Positions 9,541 to 18,117 of a stretch of DNA of 31,547 bases are shown piece after piece. The stretch's first letter is position 1. Every line of letters begins with the position of its first letter. The stretch spans positions 1-31,547 of the forward strand of contig CAJXTZ010000022.1 in assembly GCA_913061345.1 (NCBI GenBank), given 5' to 3'. The notes under the pieces are model-generated. The model ran no database searches and was not told where the DNA came from. It was given only the letters and a program-made list of their open reading frames with translations. Position numbers and translations under genes: made by a program. The DNA comes from an uncultured Erythrobacter sp. Lineage in GTDB: Bacteria; Pseudomonadota; Alphaproteobacteria; Sphingomonadales; Sphingomonadaceae.

Positions 9541-10527
9541 TTAAGAGCCTACTTTTGGCACATGCTGGCTGGCGCAATGAAAACTGCCGCCTCCGGTCAG
9601 AACCGCATCGGCGCGCAGGCCCACGGCGGCGCGGCCGGGGAACAAATCGCCTATCGCGGCCACCGCCTCATCGTCATGCACGCTGCCATAGGTTGGCACC
9701 ACAACCACGTCATTGCAGATGGCGAAATTCATGTAGCTGGCAGGTTCCACCTCGTTCCCTTCACCCATCCAGCCGGGGGAGGGGATATCACGCACCTCAA
9801 GCCCGAATTCGGTCGCACGGTCGTGGGCATCGTCATAAACGCCCGTATTGGGATCGTCCGGCGCGCTGGCGCGGGGAATGGCAATCACGCCTTCGCCCAC
9901 CATGCGCGCAAGGTTGTCGACATGGCCATCGGTGTGATCACCCGCCAGCCCGTCACCCAGCCACAGGATGCGATCGAAACTCAGGTCACGCTGGAGCCTG
10001 GCCCAGATATCCTCGCGAGAAAGCGAGGGGTTGCGATTGGGATTGAGCAGGCATTGCTCGGTCGTCACTACCAGCCCGGTGCCGTCGCTCTCCACCGCGC
10101 CGCCTTCGAGAATCCAGTCTGCGCGCGAATAGGGCAGGTCACCTGCCTGGGCGAGGGAGGGTCCGGTGTCCTGGTCGCCTTCCAGCAGATATTTGCCGCC
10201 CCAGCCGTTGAAGCCGAAGCCCTGCGCGCGGCGTTCACCGCCTGCATTCACAACTGTCAGCGGTCCGGTGTCGCGTATCCAGATGTCGCCATAGGGATGC
10301 CGCTCGAACTGCACTGCGCCCGATACGAGGTCTATCGCGCGCATTTCGGTTGCAGCATCGCGCACCACCAGCCGCACCTGCTGACCCGTTTCGGCCACGG
10401 CATTGGCGAAGGCTGCCATCTGCTCCTGCGCTGGTGCGAGGTTCTCCTCCCACAGGTCGCCATGGGCGGGAAACCCTATCCAGATCCAGTCCTGCTGTGC
10501 CCATTCGGCGGGCATGCGAAACGTCAT
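9541..10527 (-). CDS. aguA: Agmatine deiminase family protein (porphyromonas-type peptidyl-arginine deiminase fold)
   Basis: This 328-residue guanidine-modifying enzyme would convert agmatine to N-carbamoylputrescine and ammonia, the first step of the agmatine route to putrescine. The nucleophile is Cys318 in the conserved GGGSFHCASQHVP. Other active-site motifs are DIWIRDTGP (81-89), EGGAVESDG (141-149) and HTDGHVDNLARM (198-209). The ATG at 10527 (MTFRMPAEW) lies 4 nt after the stop of the M28 peptidase gene, with a GAGGG stretch in front, so the two are cotranscribed. An upstream start at 10587 is rejected because it overlaps the peptidase. The partner N-carbamoylputrescine amidase (aguB) is not in this window. 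A peptidyl-arginine deiminase role is less likely because no signal peptide is present. Confidence 0.88.
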   Translation of the reverse strand: MTFRMPAEWAQQDWIWIGFPAHGDLWEENLAPAQEQMAAFANAVAETGQQVRLVVRDAATEMRAIDLVSGAVQFERHPYGDIWIRDTGPLTVVNAGGERRAQGFGFNGWGGKYLLEGDQDTGPSLAQAGDLPYSRADWILEGGAVESDGTGLVVTTEQCLLNPNRNPSLSREDIWARLQRDLSFDRILWLGDGLAGDHTDGHVDNLARMVGEGVIAIPRASAPDDPNTGVYDDAHDRATEFGLEVRDIPSPGWMGEGNEVEPASYMNFAICNDVVVVPTYGSVHDDEAVAAIGDLFPGRAAVGLRADAVLTGGGSFHCASQHVPKVGS

Positions 10528-10531
10528 AGCT

Positions 10532-12187
10532 TCAGCAGCCCTCGGCAGTCGCTGCGCAGCTTGCCTGCCGCACGGCGCGAAATTCATCGCCTTCGTACCA
10601 TTCGGGCCAGTCGGAGGTGTTGCCCAGCGCGCGAGCCAGGTGATAATACAGGTCCAGGTCTTGCATCAGGCCGGACCAGTCCCAGCTCTCGTCATACTCG
10701 TCGTCCGGCGCGTGATAGGCACTGGCGCGATATTCCGCCTCCAGCGCTTCGCCGCGCGCCGTACCGCCATCGACGAGATCGAGGCCCGATTTTACGTAGA
10801 ACATCGGGACGCCGCGTTTCACCAGCGGGAAGTGGTCGGAACGGTAGTAATAGCCCGCCTCGGGTGCCGGATCGGGCGATGCGGTGCGGCCCTGTGCGGC
10901 AAGCGTCGTGGCGAGGTATCCGTCCAGTTCGCTTTTGCCGCCGCCGCGCACGTTCACGTCGCGCGTTCTGCCGCGCACGGCGATACCATCCATGTTGATG
11001 CCGCCGACCGTCTGGCTGAGCGGAAAGACCGGGTTGGCGGCGTAATATTCTGCGCCCAGCAGGCCCGATTCCTCTGCCGTCACTGCCAGGAACACGAGGC
11101 TGCGGTCGGTCGCGCCCGCCTCGCCATGCGTCTCGGCCAAGGCGACCAGCGCGGCGGTGCCGGTGGCGTTGTCGATTGCACCGTTGCAGATGTCGTCGCC
11201 CTCGTCGTTGGGGATGCAGCGGCCAAGGTGATCCCAATGTGCGGTGTGCAGCACGATCTCGTCAGGTTGCGCGGTGCCGGGCAGCATGCCGATCACGTTA
11301 TTGGAGGTGTAGCGGCGCGATGTGTTGGTGAAGCTGGTGGATACCGGCATTCCCAGCGAGACCGCCTCGAAACCCGGCTGGCTGGCGGCTTGGACCATCG
11401 CGCCAAGGTCCATTCCGGCGGCCTCGAAGATCGTCGCTGCGGTATCGTTGGAAACCCAGCCGTTCATCGCCGTCTGGTCCGACCCGTCGCCGCCTGTATC
11501 GGTATAGGCCTGCGCGCCCGTCCAGCCGCCTTCCACCACGTTCCAGCCATAGCTGGCGGCGAAATCCTCGTGCACGATCAGCGCGGCAGTCGCGCCCTGC
11601 CTTGCGGCTTCCTCGTACTTATAGGTCCAGCGGCCGTAATAGGTCATGGCGCGGCCACCGAATGTCCCCTCCAGATCGTCGGAGGCGAAATCAGGATCGT
11701 TGACGAGGATCAGCGCGGCCTTGCCCGTCATGTCCACGCCTTCGTAATCGTTCCAGCCGCGCTCGGGGGCGTTGATGCCATAACCCACGAACACCAGTTC
11801 ACTGTTCGCGATGGTAGTGGCAGGCGTCTGCCGATAGCTTACGCCGACCCAGTCCGTGCCATGCTCGAAAGAATGATCGCCCACGCTCAGCGGTGCAAAA
11901 TCGCTGCCGGTGATCTCTACCAGCGGCACCTGTTGCAGGTAGCTGTCGCCATTGCCCGGTTGCAGGCCAGCCGCCTGGAATTGCTGCACCAGATAGTCCA
12001 CCGTCATTTGTCCGCCAGGCGTGCCCGGCTTGCGCCCCTCGAACGTGTCGGAAGCAAGGGTGCGAACGGTCTCCTGAACGGTCTGAAGCGAAATGGAGGC
12101 TTCTGGAACGCTATCGGGTGTACTGGCCGGGACGGTGGCGCAGGCGGCCAACGAAAGCATGGCGAGCGGGCTTGCGAAACGGAGCAT
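10532..12187 (-). CDS. M28 family zinc aminopeptidase, lipoprotein
   Basis: This 551-residue exported peptidase has a lipoprotein signal with lipobox LAAC (lipidated Cys16), so it is anchored in the periplasm or outer membrane. A protease-associated (PA-like) insert spans about 120-260. The dinuclear zinc site of family M28 is complete: His317 (AHWDHLG), Asp339 (AIDNATG), Glu372-Glu373 (TAEES, catalytic base and ligand), Asp400 (NMDG) and His452 (SDHFPL). I chose the ATG at 12187 because AAAGGAAG precedes it and the signal peptide starts there. A longer frame from 12340 would overlap the divergent glnE. Likely role: trimming N-terminal residues from peptides outside the cytoplasm. The downstream agmatine deiminase is 4 nt away. 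Confidence 0.93.
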   Translation of the reverse strand: MLRFASPLAMLSLAACATVPASTPDSVPEASISLQTVQETVRTLASDTFEGRKPGTPGGQMTVDYLVQQFQAAGLQPGNGDSYLQQVPLVEITGSDFAPLSVGDHSFEHGTDWVGVSYRQTPATTIANSELVFVGYGINAPERGWNDYEGVDMTGKAALILVNDPDFASDDLEGTFGGRAMTYYGRWTYKYEEAARQGATAALIVHEDFAASYGWNVVEGGWTGAQAYTDTGGDGSDQTAMNGWVSNDTAATIFEAAGMDLGAMVQAASQPGFEAVSLGMPVSTSFTNTSRRYTSNNVIGMLPGTAQPDEIVLHTAHWDHLGRCIPNDEGDDICNGAIDNATGTAALVALAETHGEAGATDRSLVFLAVTAEESGLLGAEYYAANPVFPLSQTVGGINMDGIAVRGRTRDVNVRGGGKSELDGYLATTLAAQGRTASPDPAPEAGYYYRSDHFPLVKRGVPMFYVKSGLDLVDGGTARGEALEAEYRASAYHAPDDEYDESWDWSGLMQDLDLYYHLARALGNTSDWPEWYEGDEFRAVRQASCAATAEGC

Positions 12188-12295
12188 GAACTTCCTTTCA
12201 GGCGAAATCATTGTTCCATTTGGCATTGGTGCGACCATGGGGCAAGCATCACGAGGGCTTGAAGCGGCCGAAGCAGGCGGGCAGGAGCAGGTGCG

Positions 12296-14965
12296 ATGAC
12301 AATTGACTGGCAATCCGCCCTCGATCGCGCCCGTGCGCACTCGCCTTTCCTCAGACGCGCGATGGACAATCGCGGCGAACTTGTAGCCCTGATGGCCGAG
12401 GGCAGGGGAGAGGAGGCACTCGCCCGCGCAAAGGCCGAGGGTGAGGGGGTGGACGATACCGGCGTGGCCTTGCGCCGCGAACGGCTTTCGCTGGCGCTGG
12501 TGCTGGCGGTGGGTGATCTTGCAGGCGCGTTCGATCTGACGCGCGTCATGACGCAGCTGTCAGGTTTCGCCGATCGCGCGCTGGACGCGGCCATGCTGGC
12601 TGTCGTGCAGCGGCGCGTGGACGGCGCGGACACCAGCGGCTTTACCGCGCTGGCGCTGGGAAAACAGGGGGCGGGTGAACTCAACTATTCTTCCGACATC
12701 GATCCCATACTGCTGTTCGATCCGGAGCGTCTGGCCCGGCGCGAGCGGGACGAACCGGGTGAAGCGGCGCAGCGCTATGCGCGACAACTGGTGGAACTTC
12801 TGGGCAAGGCTACGGGGGAGGGATACGTCCTGCGGGTGGACCTGCGACTGCGACCGGCCAGCGAAGTGTCGCCGCTGGCGATCCCTTTCAACGCCGCCAT
12901 CTCGCATTACGAAAGCAGCGCGCTGGCCTGGGAGCGGGCGGCCTTTATCAGAGCGCGCGCCGCCGCAGGCGATGTCGCTGCCGGGGAGGAGTTTCTCGAC
13001 GAGATACGCTCCTTCGTATGGCGACGCAGCCTGGATTTCACCGCCATCGAAGAAGTGCGCCGCCTGACCATGCGCATTCGAGAGGCGTACAAGGGTACGC
13101 GCGACGTTGGCCCCGGCTTCGATATCAAGAAAGGCCGCGGCGGCATTCGCGAGATCGAGTTCTACGCCCAGACGCACCAGCTGATCTACGGTGGACGCAA
13201 TCCGGCTCTGCGCCAGCAGGGCACGCGCGCGGCACTGGATGCGCTGGCTGAAGCGCAGATCATCGGTAGCGAGGATGCCCGCGTACTGGGCGAAAGCTAC
13301 GACGCCTTGCGCACCATAGAACACCGGTTACAGATGGTTGACGACCGGCAGACCCACGCGCTGCCCGATACTGCCGAAAAGCTGGATAACGTCGCGCAAT
13401 TGCATGGTTTGCCCGATGGCGCGGATCTGATCGAAATGGTGCGCACGATCTGCGAACGGGTGGCGGCCCGATATGATGTTCTGCTGGGCGAGGATGAAGA
13501 GCAGACAAGAACCAACATCGCCGTACCTGCGCAATTCCGCGAGCGTTTCGAAGCGCGCACGGAGCATTGGCGCGGATCGCTGCGGGCTTTGCGTTCGACA
13601 GAGGCAAACAAGGCCTTCGACGACATCCGGGACGATCTGCTGGCGGCGCTGGCGGGCGCTCCCGATCCCGATCACGCCCTGGCGCGGTGGGAAACCCTGC
13701 TGGAACGGTTGCCGACGGCAATCAACCTGTTTCGCCTGTTCGAACAGCGCCCGGGTTTGCTCGACCGGGTGTTGCGCATTCTCACGCTGGCGCGTCCGCT
13801 GGCCGATGCACTGGCCCGGCGGACCGAATTGCTCGATGCGCTGATCGATCCCAATGCACTGGATCTGCCCGGGCCAATCGAAACGCTGGCCGAACGTATG
13901 CGGGCAAGCGAGGACAGCGATTACGAATCGCGCCTCGACCGATTGCGGCAGGTAGTGGGGGAGGAGCGTTTCGCCCTTGGCGCGCAGATGGTGGAGTGCC
14001 GCCACGATCCGCTGGAAATCGCGGAAGGGTTATGCCGCGTGGCAGAGGCTGCCGTGCAAACGGGGGCCGATGCGGCCATTGCCGATTTTCAAGCGAAGCA
14101 CGGCACGATACCCGGAAGTGAACTCGTCATTCTCGGCCTGGGCCGCCTCGGCGGCGGCGCGCTGACCCATGCCTCTGATCTCGACGTGGTGTTCCTGTTC
14201 ACCGATCCCGATGGAAGCCGCATCGAATCCGACGGAGCCCGGCCTCTCTCCACCGCGATTTACTACAATCGGCTGGCTGCAAGGGTGGTGGCAGCGCTCA
14301 GCGTACCGACCGCAGAGGGCGCGCTCTACGAGATCGATACGCGGCTTCGCCCACAAGGCGCGCAGGGACCGCTGGCTGTCGGTTTTCAATCTTTCGAACG
14401 CTACCAGCGTAGTACGGCGTGGACATGGGAACATATGGCACTGGCAAGGGCACGCCCGATCTACGGCACCGAGGCTGCTTGCGCGAAATTGGCCGACCTG
14501 ATCCGCAAGGTGTTGTGCGAAACACGCGACCCGCAGCAGTTGAAGCAGGACGTGTTGGGCATGCGCGGCGAGATGCTGAAGGCAAAGCCGCCGCGCGGCC
14601 CGCTGGATGTAAAGCTGATGCGCGGCGGATTGATCGATTCCGAATTTCTCGTCCACTACCTGCAATTGCGCGACGGGCTTGGCCTCGATCCGGCTATGGA
14701 AAAGGCCATCGCGGCGCTGACGGGTGAGGGGTTGCTGCCTGAAGACTTTGCCGCGCATCACCTCGCCATCACGCGTTACCTCGTCGCTGTGCGACTGTTT
14801 GCACCCGATGGCACCGAGCCTGTCGAGGCGACGCGCGCGGTGCTGGCGCAGGCCTGTGCCGAAGATAGCTACAAGGCGCTGTTGCATTCACTTGCCCAGG
14901 CGCGGCAGGGAATTGCCGAGCAATGGACCAGACACTTTGACGAAACCCTGGAGATAGAAACATGA
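12296..14965 (+). CDS. glnE: Bifunctional glutamine-synthetase adenylyltransferase/deadenylase
   Basis: This 889-residue protein adds AMP to, and removes it from, glutamine synthetase in response to PII, setting nitrogen assimilation. It has the two nucleotidyltransferase halves of the family. The N-terminal deadenylylase half carries the LGKQGAGELNYSSDIDPI core (about 121-138), and the C-terminal adenylylase half carries LGLGRLGGGALTHASDLDVV (about 613-632). Both Asp-x-Asp metal motifs (DID and DLD) are present. It is somewhat shorter than the E. coli protein (946 aa), as is usual in this class. AGGAG at 12283-12287 precedes the ATG by 8 nt. The stop overlaps the bcp start by 4 nt (ATGA). 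Confidence 0.96.
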   Translation: MTIDWQSALDRARAHSPFLRRAMDNRGELVALMAEGRGEEALARAKAEGEGVDDTGVALRRERLSLALVLAVGDLAGAFDLTRVMTQLSGFADRALDAAMLAVVQRRVDGADTSGFTALALGKQGAGELNYSSDIDPILLFDPERLARRERDEPGEAAQRYARQLVELLGKATGEGYVLRVDLRLRPASEVSPLAIPFNAAISHYESSALAWERAAFIRARAAAGDVAAGEEFLDEIRSFVWRRSLDFTAIEEVRRLTMRIREAYKGTRDVGPGFDIKKGRGGIREIEFYAQTHQLIYGGRNPALRQQGTRAALDALAEAQIIGSEDARVLGESYDALRTIEHRLQMVDDRQTHALPDTAEKLDNVAQLHGLPDGADLIEMVRTICERVAARYDVLLGEDEEQTRTNIAVPAQFRERFEARTEHWRGSLRALRSTEANKAFDDIRDDLLAALAGAPDPDHALARWETLLERLPTAINLFRLFEQRPGLLDRVLRILTLARPLADALARRTELLDALIDPNALDLPGPIETLAERMRASEDSDYESRLDRLRQVVGEERFALGAQMVECRHDPLEIAEGLCRVAEAAVQTGADAAIADFQAKHGTIPGSELVILGLGRLGGGALTHASDLDVVFLFTDPDGSRIESDGARPLSTAIYYNRLAARVVAALSVPTAEGALYEIDTRLRPQGAQGPLAVGFQSFERYQRSTAWTWEHMALARARPIYGTEAACAKLADLIRKVLCETRDPQQLKQDVLGMRGEMLKAKPPRGPLDVKLMRGGLIDSEFLVHYLQLRDGLGLDPAMEKAIAALTGEGLLPEDFAAHHLAITRYLVAVRLFAPDGTEPVEATRAVLAQACAEDSYKALLHSLAQARQGIAEQWTRHFDETLEIET

Positions 14966-15450
14966 GCGAGCATAAGGCGGACCAATTGCCCGGCGAAGGC
15001 GACATGATGCCCGATGTGGCGATGGAAGCGACCGAAGGGAAAAGCGTGAAGCCATCGGACTTTCGCGGGCGCAAGCTAGTGCTGTTCTTCTACCCCAAGG
15101 ATATGACGCCTGGATGCACGACCGAGAGCGTCGACTTCAGTAAGGCAAAGGACGAGTTCGAGGATGCTGGTACGGCGGTATTGGGCGTGTCGAAAGACGC
15201 TTACGCAAGGCACGAGAAATTCATCGCCAAACACGATCTTACCGTGCCGCTTGCGTCGGACCCTGAAGAAAACGGTCTTGCTGATGCGCTTGGCATCTGG
15301 ACCGAGAAGAAGATGTACGGGAAAACCTTCATGGGCATGGTGCGCACTACCTATCTCGTGGATGCCGATGGCCGCATCGCGCGGGTCTGGCGCAAGGTAA
15401 AGGTGAAGGGCCATGTCCACGATGTTCTTAAGGCCGCGAGGGCACTTTGA
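14962..15450 (+). CDS. bcp: Thioredoxin-dependent thiol peroxidase (peroxiredoxin Q/BCP type)
   Basis: This 162-residue peroxiredoxin reduces hydroperoxides. The peroxidatic cysteine is Cys52 in the YPKDMTPGCTTES motif. The second (resolving) cysteine that E. coli BCP has five residues later is absent, and Cys52 is the only cysteine in the protein, so it must act as a 1-Cys enzyme with an external thiol as reductant. Length and fold motifs (LGVSKDAYARHEKF, TYLVDADGRIARVW) are typical. Its ATG overlaps the glnE stop, and the DUF455 gene follows 10 nt later, so the three form one transcription unit. Confidence 0.95.
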   Translation: MSEHKADQLPGEGDMMPDVAMEATEGKSVKPSDFRGRKLVLFFYPKDMTPGCTTESVDFSKAKDEFEDAGTAVLGVSKDAYARHEKFIAKHDLTVPLASDPEENGLADALGIWTEKKMYGKTFMGMVRTTYLVDADGRIARVWRKVKVKGHVHDVLKAARAL

Positions 15451-15460
15451 AGTCTATGGC

Positions 15461-16249
15461 ATGACCGATCTTTCCCAGGCGATCCGCGCAGCGTTGCTGA
15501 CGGGCGACCAGCGCGACAAGGTGATGGCGACCCGCGCACTCGTGCGCGATTGGCGCAGGGGCAGACTTACCACCGTTTTCTCCACTCCAATGCCCGTGTT
15601 TCCCGCATGGCCGCAGGCGTTGAAGATACTGCCGCCCGGCCAGATGCCCAGGCGTGGCAAGGGCGGTTCTGCCCGCAACCGCATCGCGTTGTGGCACAGC
15701 CTCGCCCATATCGAATTCGTCGCGATCGACCTTGCACTGGATATCGTCGGCCGGTTCGGCGCAGAGATGGGCGATGTGTTTATTGCCGACTTCCTGAGCG
15801 TGGCGGGGGATGAGGCGATGCACTTCGCCCTGATCGAGCGGCACCTTTCCAGCATGGGAGCGGCCTATGGCGACCTGCCGGTCCATGACGGGTTGTGGCA
15901 ATCCGCTGCAGATACCGCGCACGATGTGGAGGCCAGGCTGGCCATTGTGCCCATGGTGCTCGAAGCGCGGGGACTGGATGTGACACCGGCGACGCTGGAA
16001 CGGGTCCGGTCGCAAGGCGATTCGCGAGGCGCGAAAATCTTGCAGCGAATCCTTGACGACGAAATTCGGCACGTCTCTGCGGGTGCAAGGCATTTTGACG
16101 AGCTTTGCCGCAGACGCAGCATAGGCCCGAAAAACCACTGGAAAATGTTAGTAAAACGTTACTTCCGGGGAACGTTGAAGCCACCATTCAACGACTCGGC
16201 GCGTCTTGCAGCCGGTCTGTCGCGCGATCTTTACGCTGGTATTGCCTAG
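15461..16249 (+). CDS. DUF455 family ferritin-like domain protein
   Basis: This 262-residue predominantly helical protein belongs to the DUF455 group of the ferritin-like/di-iron superfamily, distantly related to MiaE-type tRNA hydroxylases. Candidate metal ligands occur in the expected helix pairs: HSLAHIE (79-85, Glu85), GDEAMHF (117-122, Glu118/His121), Glu168 in VLEARGLD, and DDEIRHV (199-205, Glu201/His204). The function of the family is not established, and an oxidative or metal role is inferred from the fold. I chose the ATG at 15461 (MTDLSQAIRA). A frame opening at 15413 would overlap bcp. It is the last gene of glnE-bcp-DUF455, and the link to a peroxidase is suggestive only. Confidence 0.85.
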   Translation: MTDLSQAIRAALLTGDQRDKVMATRALVRDWRRGRLTTVFSTPMPVFPAWPQALKILPPGQMPRRGKGGSARNRIALWHSLAHIEFVAIDLALDIVGRFGAEMGDVFIADFLSVAGDEAMHFALIERHLSSMGAAYGDLPVHDGLWQSAADTAHDVEARLAIVPMVLEARGLDVTPATLERVRSQGDSRGAKILQRILDDEIRHVSAGARHFDELCRRRSIGPKNHWKMLVKRYFRGTLKPPFNDSARLAAGLSRDLYAGIA

Positions 16250-16360
16250 TTAAGGAATCCCATCATACCTCACAATTATCGAGACGGCGGACGGTTCCGG
16301 GGGTCTCGGCAAAAACAGATGCGAAGCGCCGATTGGGCCAGCTCGCCGCAGACATTGTAG

Positions 16361-16376
16361 GGCGCTGAAAAGCGCC
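16361..16376 (+). promoter_or_regulatory. GAAA-capped hairpin in the leader of the M23 peptidase gene
   Basis: GGCGCT and AGCGCC form a 6-bp perfect stem closed by a GAAA loop (GNRA type), ending 11 nt before the AAGGGA ribosome-binding site (16388-16393). There is no T-run after it, so it is not a standard terminator. A mRNA-stability or translation-control element is possible. The rest of the 148-bp gap shows nothing I can name. Confidence 0.3.
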
Positions 16377-16397
16377 TGACGAAGCAAAAGGGATCGT

Positions 16398-17072
16398 ATG
16401 CTCGTCAAGATCGCAACCATTCTCGCCTTGGGTACAGCGGCTGTTGCCAGCCCTGCCATGGCCAAGGAAGCGCCCGCTGCCGGCGTAATCAACACCGCCA
16501 ACGTTGCGGATGCCCCGTTGGGCGGTGCCGATGAATTCAACGAGTTGTTCGCTAGTTGGGAAGTGCTGGAAGACGGTGGCCGCATCACTGCCGCTGGCGA
16601 GATCATCGCAGCGCCCCGTGTGACCGTCTCGGTTCCCTCGCGGATGCCGGTCGACGGCGTGAAGCTTACCAGTGCCTTCGGCATGCGCGATCACCCGATC
16701 CTGCGCCAGCGTCGCCGCCACAACGGTGTCGATCTTGCCGCGCCGACCGGCACACCGGTTTATGCGACGGCTGACGGGATGGTCGAAATGGCTCAGTATT
16801 ACGGGTCTTACGGCAATTACGTGCAGATCGGTCACGGCGGCGATATGGAAACGCGCTACGCCCACCTTTCCAGCTATACCGTTCGTGATGGCGAGCAGGT
16901 TCGCAAAGGCGACCTGATCGGCTATGTCGGCTCCACCGGTCGCTCCACCGGCCCGCACCTCCACTATGAAGTGCGCGTATCGAGCGAACCTGTGAACCCC
17001 ATCCCCTACATGGTGGCCCACAGCCTTGAAGCATCGGATGACGAGCAGGCTGCACGCGGCGGCCCCGAGTAA
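16398..17072 (+). CDS. Secreted M23 family peptidoglycan peptidase (LytM domain)
   Basis: This 224-residue protein has a Sec signal peptide (MLVKIATILALGTAAVASPAMA, probable cut after Ala22) and a C-terminal LytM/M23 zinc endopeptidase domain (about 88-200). The zinc site of the family is present: His108 and Asp112 in HNGVD, and His189 in GPHLHY. Catalytic histidines are His156 (RYAHLS) and His187. It probably cleaves peptidoglycan cross-links in the periplasm, or activates an amidase, though the complete residue set favours enzyme activity. No coiled coil is visible, unlike EnvC-type proteins. AAGGGA precedes the ATG by 4 nt. The gene ends in a strong terminator shared with the end of galU. 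Confidence 0.93.
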   Translation: MLVKIATILALGTAAVASPAMAKEAPAAGVINTANVADAPLGGADEFNELFASWEVLEDGGRITAAGEIIAAPRVTVSVPSRMPVDGVKLTSAFGMRDHPILRQRRRHNGVDLAAPTGTPVYATADGMVEMAQYYGSYGNYVQIGHGGDMETRYAHLSSYTVRDGEQVRKGDLIGYVGSTGRSTGPHLHYEVRVSSEPVNPIPYMVAHSLEASDDEQAARGGPE

Positions 17073-17080
17073 GGGAAACC

Positions 17081-17095
17081 TTCAAACAGTTTGAA
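17081..17095. repeat. Near-perfect palindrome in the M23/galU convergent gap
   Basis: TTCAAAC and GTTTGAA are 7-bp inverted arms around a single A, in the 38-bp gap between the two convergent genes. It could form a small hairpin in either transcript or bind a protein. No T-run follows. Confidence 0.4.
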
Positions 17096-17104
17096 TTCGT
17101 GAAG

Positions 17105-17132
17105 CGGCTGCTAGGTTTCTAGCAGCCGTTTT
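17105..17132 (+). terminator. Intrinsic terminator of the M23 peptidase gene, overlapping the galU 3' end
   Basis: A 10-bp perfect stem (CGGCTGCTAG at 17105-17114, CTAGCAGCCG at 17119-17128) with a GTTT loop is followed by TTTT on the + strand. The right arm and loop lie inside the last codons of galU on the other strand, and the left arm contains the galU TAG (17111-17113). It is therefore coding sequence and terminator at once. On the - strand no T-run follows, so it is less likely to stop galU transcription cleanly. Confidence 0.75.
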
Positions 17133-17986
17133 GCCATGGCGCGTACTTCTGCGCCCATATCCTCACGCTGCAGTGCCAGTGCCAGTGTCGCTTCAACGAA
17201 ACCCAGCTTGCTGCCGCAATCGAATCGCCGCCCCTCGAAGGTGACGGCATTAAAGGCTTGGGTGCCGATCATCTTCGCCATCGCATCAGTCAGCTGGATT
17301 TCTCCGCCCGCGCCCTTGCCCTGGTTCTCCAGCGTGCGCATGACCTCGGGCTGGAGGATGTAGCGGCCAGATACGATCTTGTTGGACGGCGCCTCGTCTA
17401 CCGGCGGTTTTTCGACGAGGCCCTTCACCTCGGTAAGCGCGCCTCTGGCTTCCCCCGGATCGATCACGCCGTAGCTGGAAACCTCCTCGTGCGGCACTTC
17501 CAGGACGGAGATAAGGTTGCCGCCGACATCGTTATAGGCCTTCACCATCTGCGCCATGCAGCCAGGTTTACCCACCATCATTTCGTCCGGCAGGAGGATG
17601 GCGAAAGGTTCGTCCCCAACAATGGCGCGGGCGCACCAAATGGCGTGGCCAAGACCCAGCGGCACCTGCTGCCGCACGGTAATGATATCGCCCGGCGTGG
17701 CACGCGTCGCCTCCAGCACGCTCATGTCCTTGCCGCGTTCGTTCATCGTGCTTTCCAGCTCGAAAGCGACGTCGAAATGTTCGACGATGGCGGTCTTCCC
17801 GCGCCCGGTGACGAAGATCATCTGTTCGATCCCGGCCTCGCGCGCCTCGTCCACAGCGTACTGGATCAAGGGTCGATCGACGATCGGCAGCAGTTCCTTG
17901 GGGATTGCCTTGGTGGCCGGAAGGAAGCGTGTGCCCAGGCCAGCGACGGGAAATACAGCTTTGCGTATCGGTTTGCGTTCGGTCAT
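17111..17986 (-). CDS. galU: UTP-glucose-1-phosphate uridylyltransferase
   Basis: This 291-residue cytoplasmic enzyme makes UDP-glucose from UTP and glucose-1-phosphate, the entry to UDP-sugars for LPS and exopolysaccharide. The nucleotidyltransferase signature is VFPVAGLGTRFLPATKAIPKE (11-31, split here as VFPVAGLGTRFLP then ATKAIPKE). Further family motifs are LPDEMMV, SSYGVID, VEKPP and SGRYIL. The ATG at 17986 (MTERKPIRKAVF) gives the family's normal N-terminus. A start at 18058 would add 24 unlikely residues. Product UDP-glucose can feed UDP-glucuronate and then the UDP-xylose synthase encoded at 28236-29201. The stop sits inside the neighbour's terminator stem. Confidence 0.96.
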   Translation of the reverse strand: MTERKPIRKAVFPVAGLGTRFLPATKAIPKELLPIVDRPLIQYAVDEAREAGIEQMIFVTGRGKTAIVEHFDVAFELESTMNERGKDMSVLEATRATPGDIITVRQQVPLGLGHAIWCARAIVGDEPFAILLPDEMMVGKPGCMAQMVKAYNDVGGNLISVLEVPHEEVSSYGVIDPGEARGALTEVKGLVEKPPVDEAPSNKIVSGRYILQPEVMRTLENQGKGAGGEIQLTDAMAKMIGTQAFNAVTFEGRRFDCGSKLGFVEATLALALQREDMGAEVRAMAKRLLET

Positions 17987-18117
17987 GCCGGATTTGTGCA
18001 GCGCGGCGCGCTTGCGGTCAACCGTGATCCTTTTGCCATCAAAGCAGGATAGTTGCATTCTCGCGCAGAACTTTCCTGTGTTCCATGCGTTGAGCGGAAA
18101 AGGAAAGGATAACCCCT

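Noticed and set aside
10403..12262. Long + strand open frame (619 codons) opposite the agmatine deiminase and M28 peptidase genes
   Set aside because: The opposite strand carries clear catalytic motifs of two enzymes. The + reading is an Ala/Arg/His-rich shadow.
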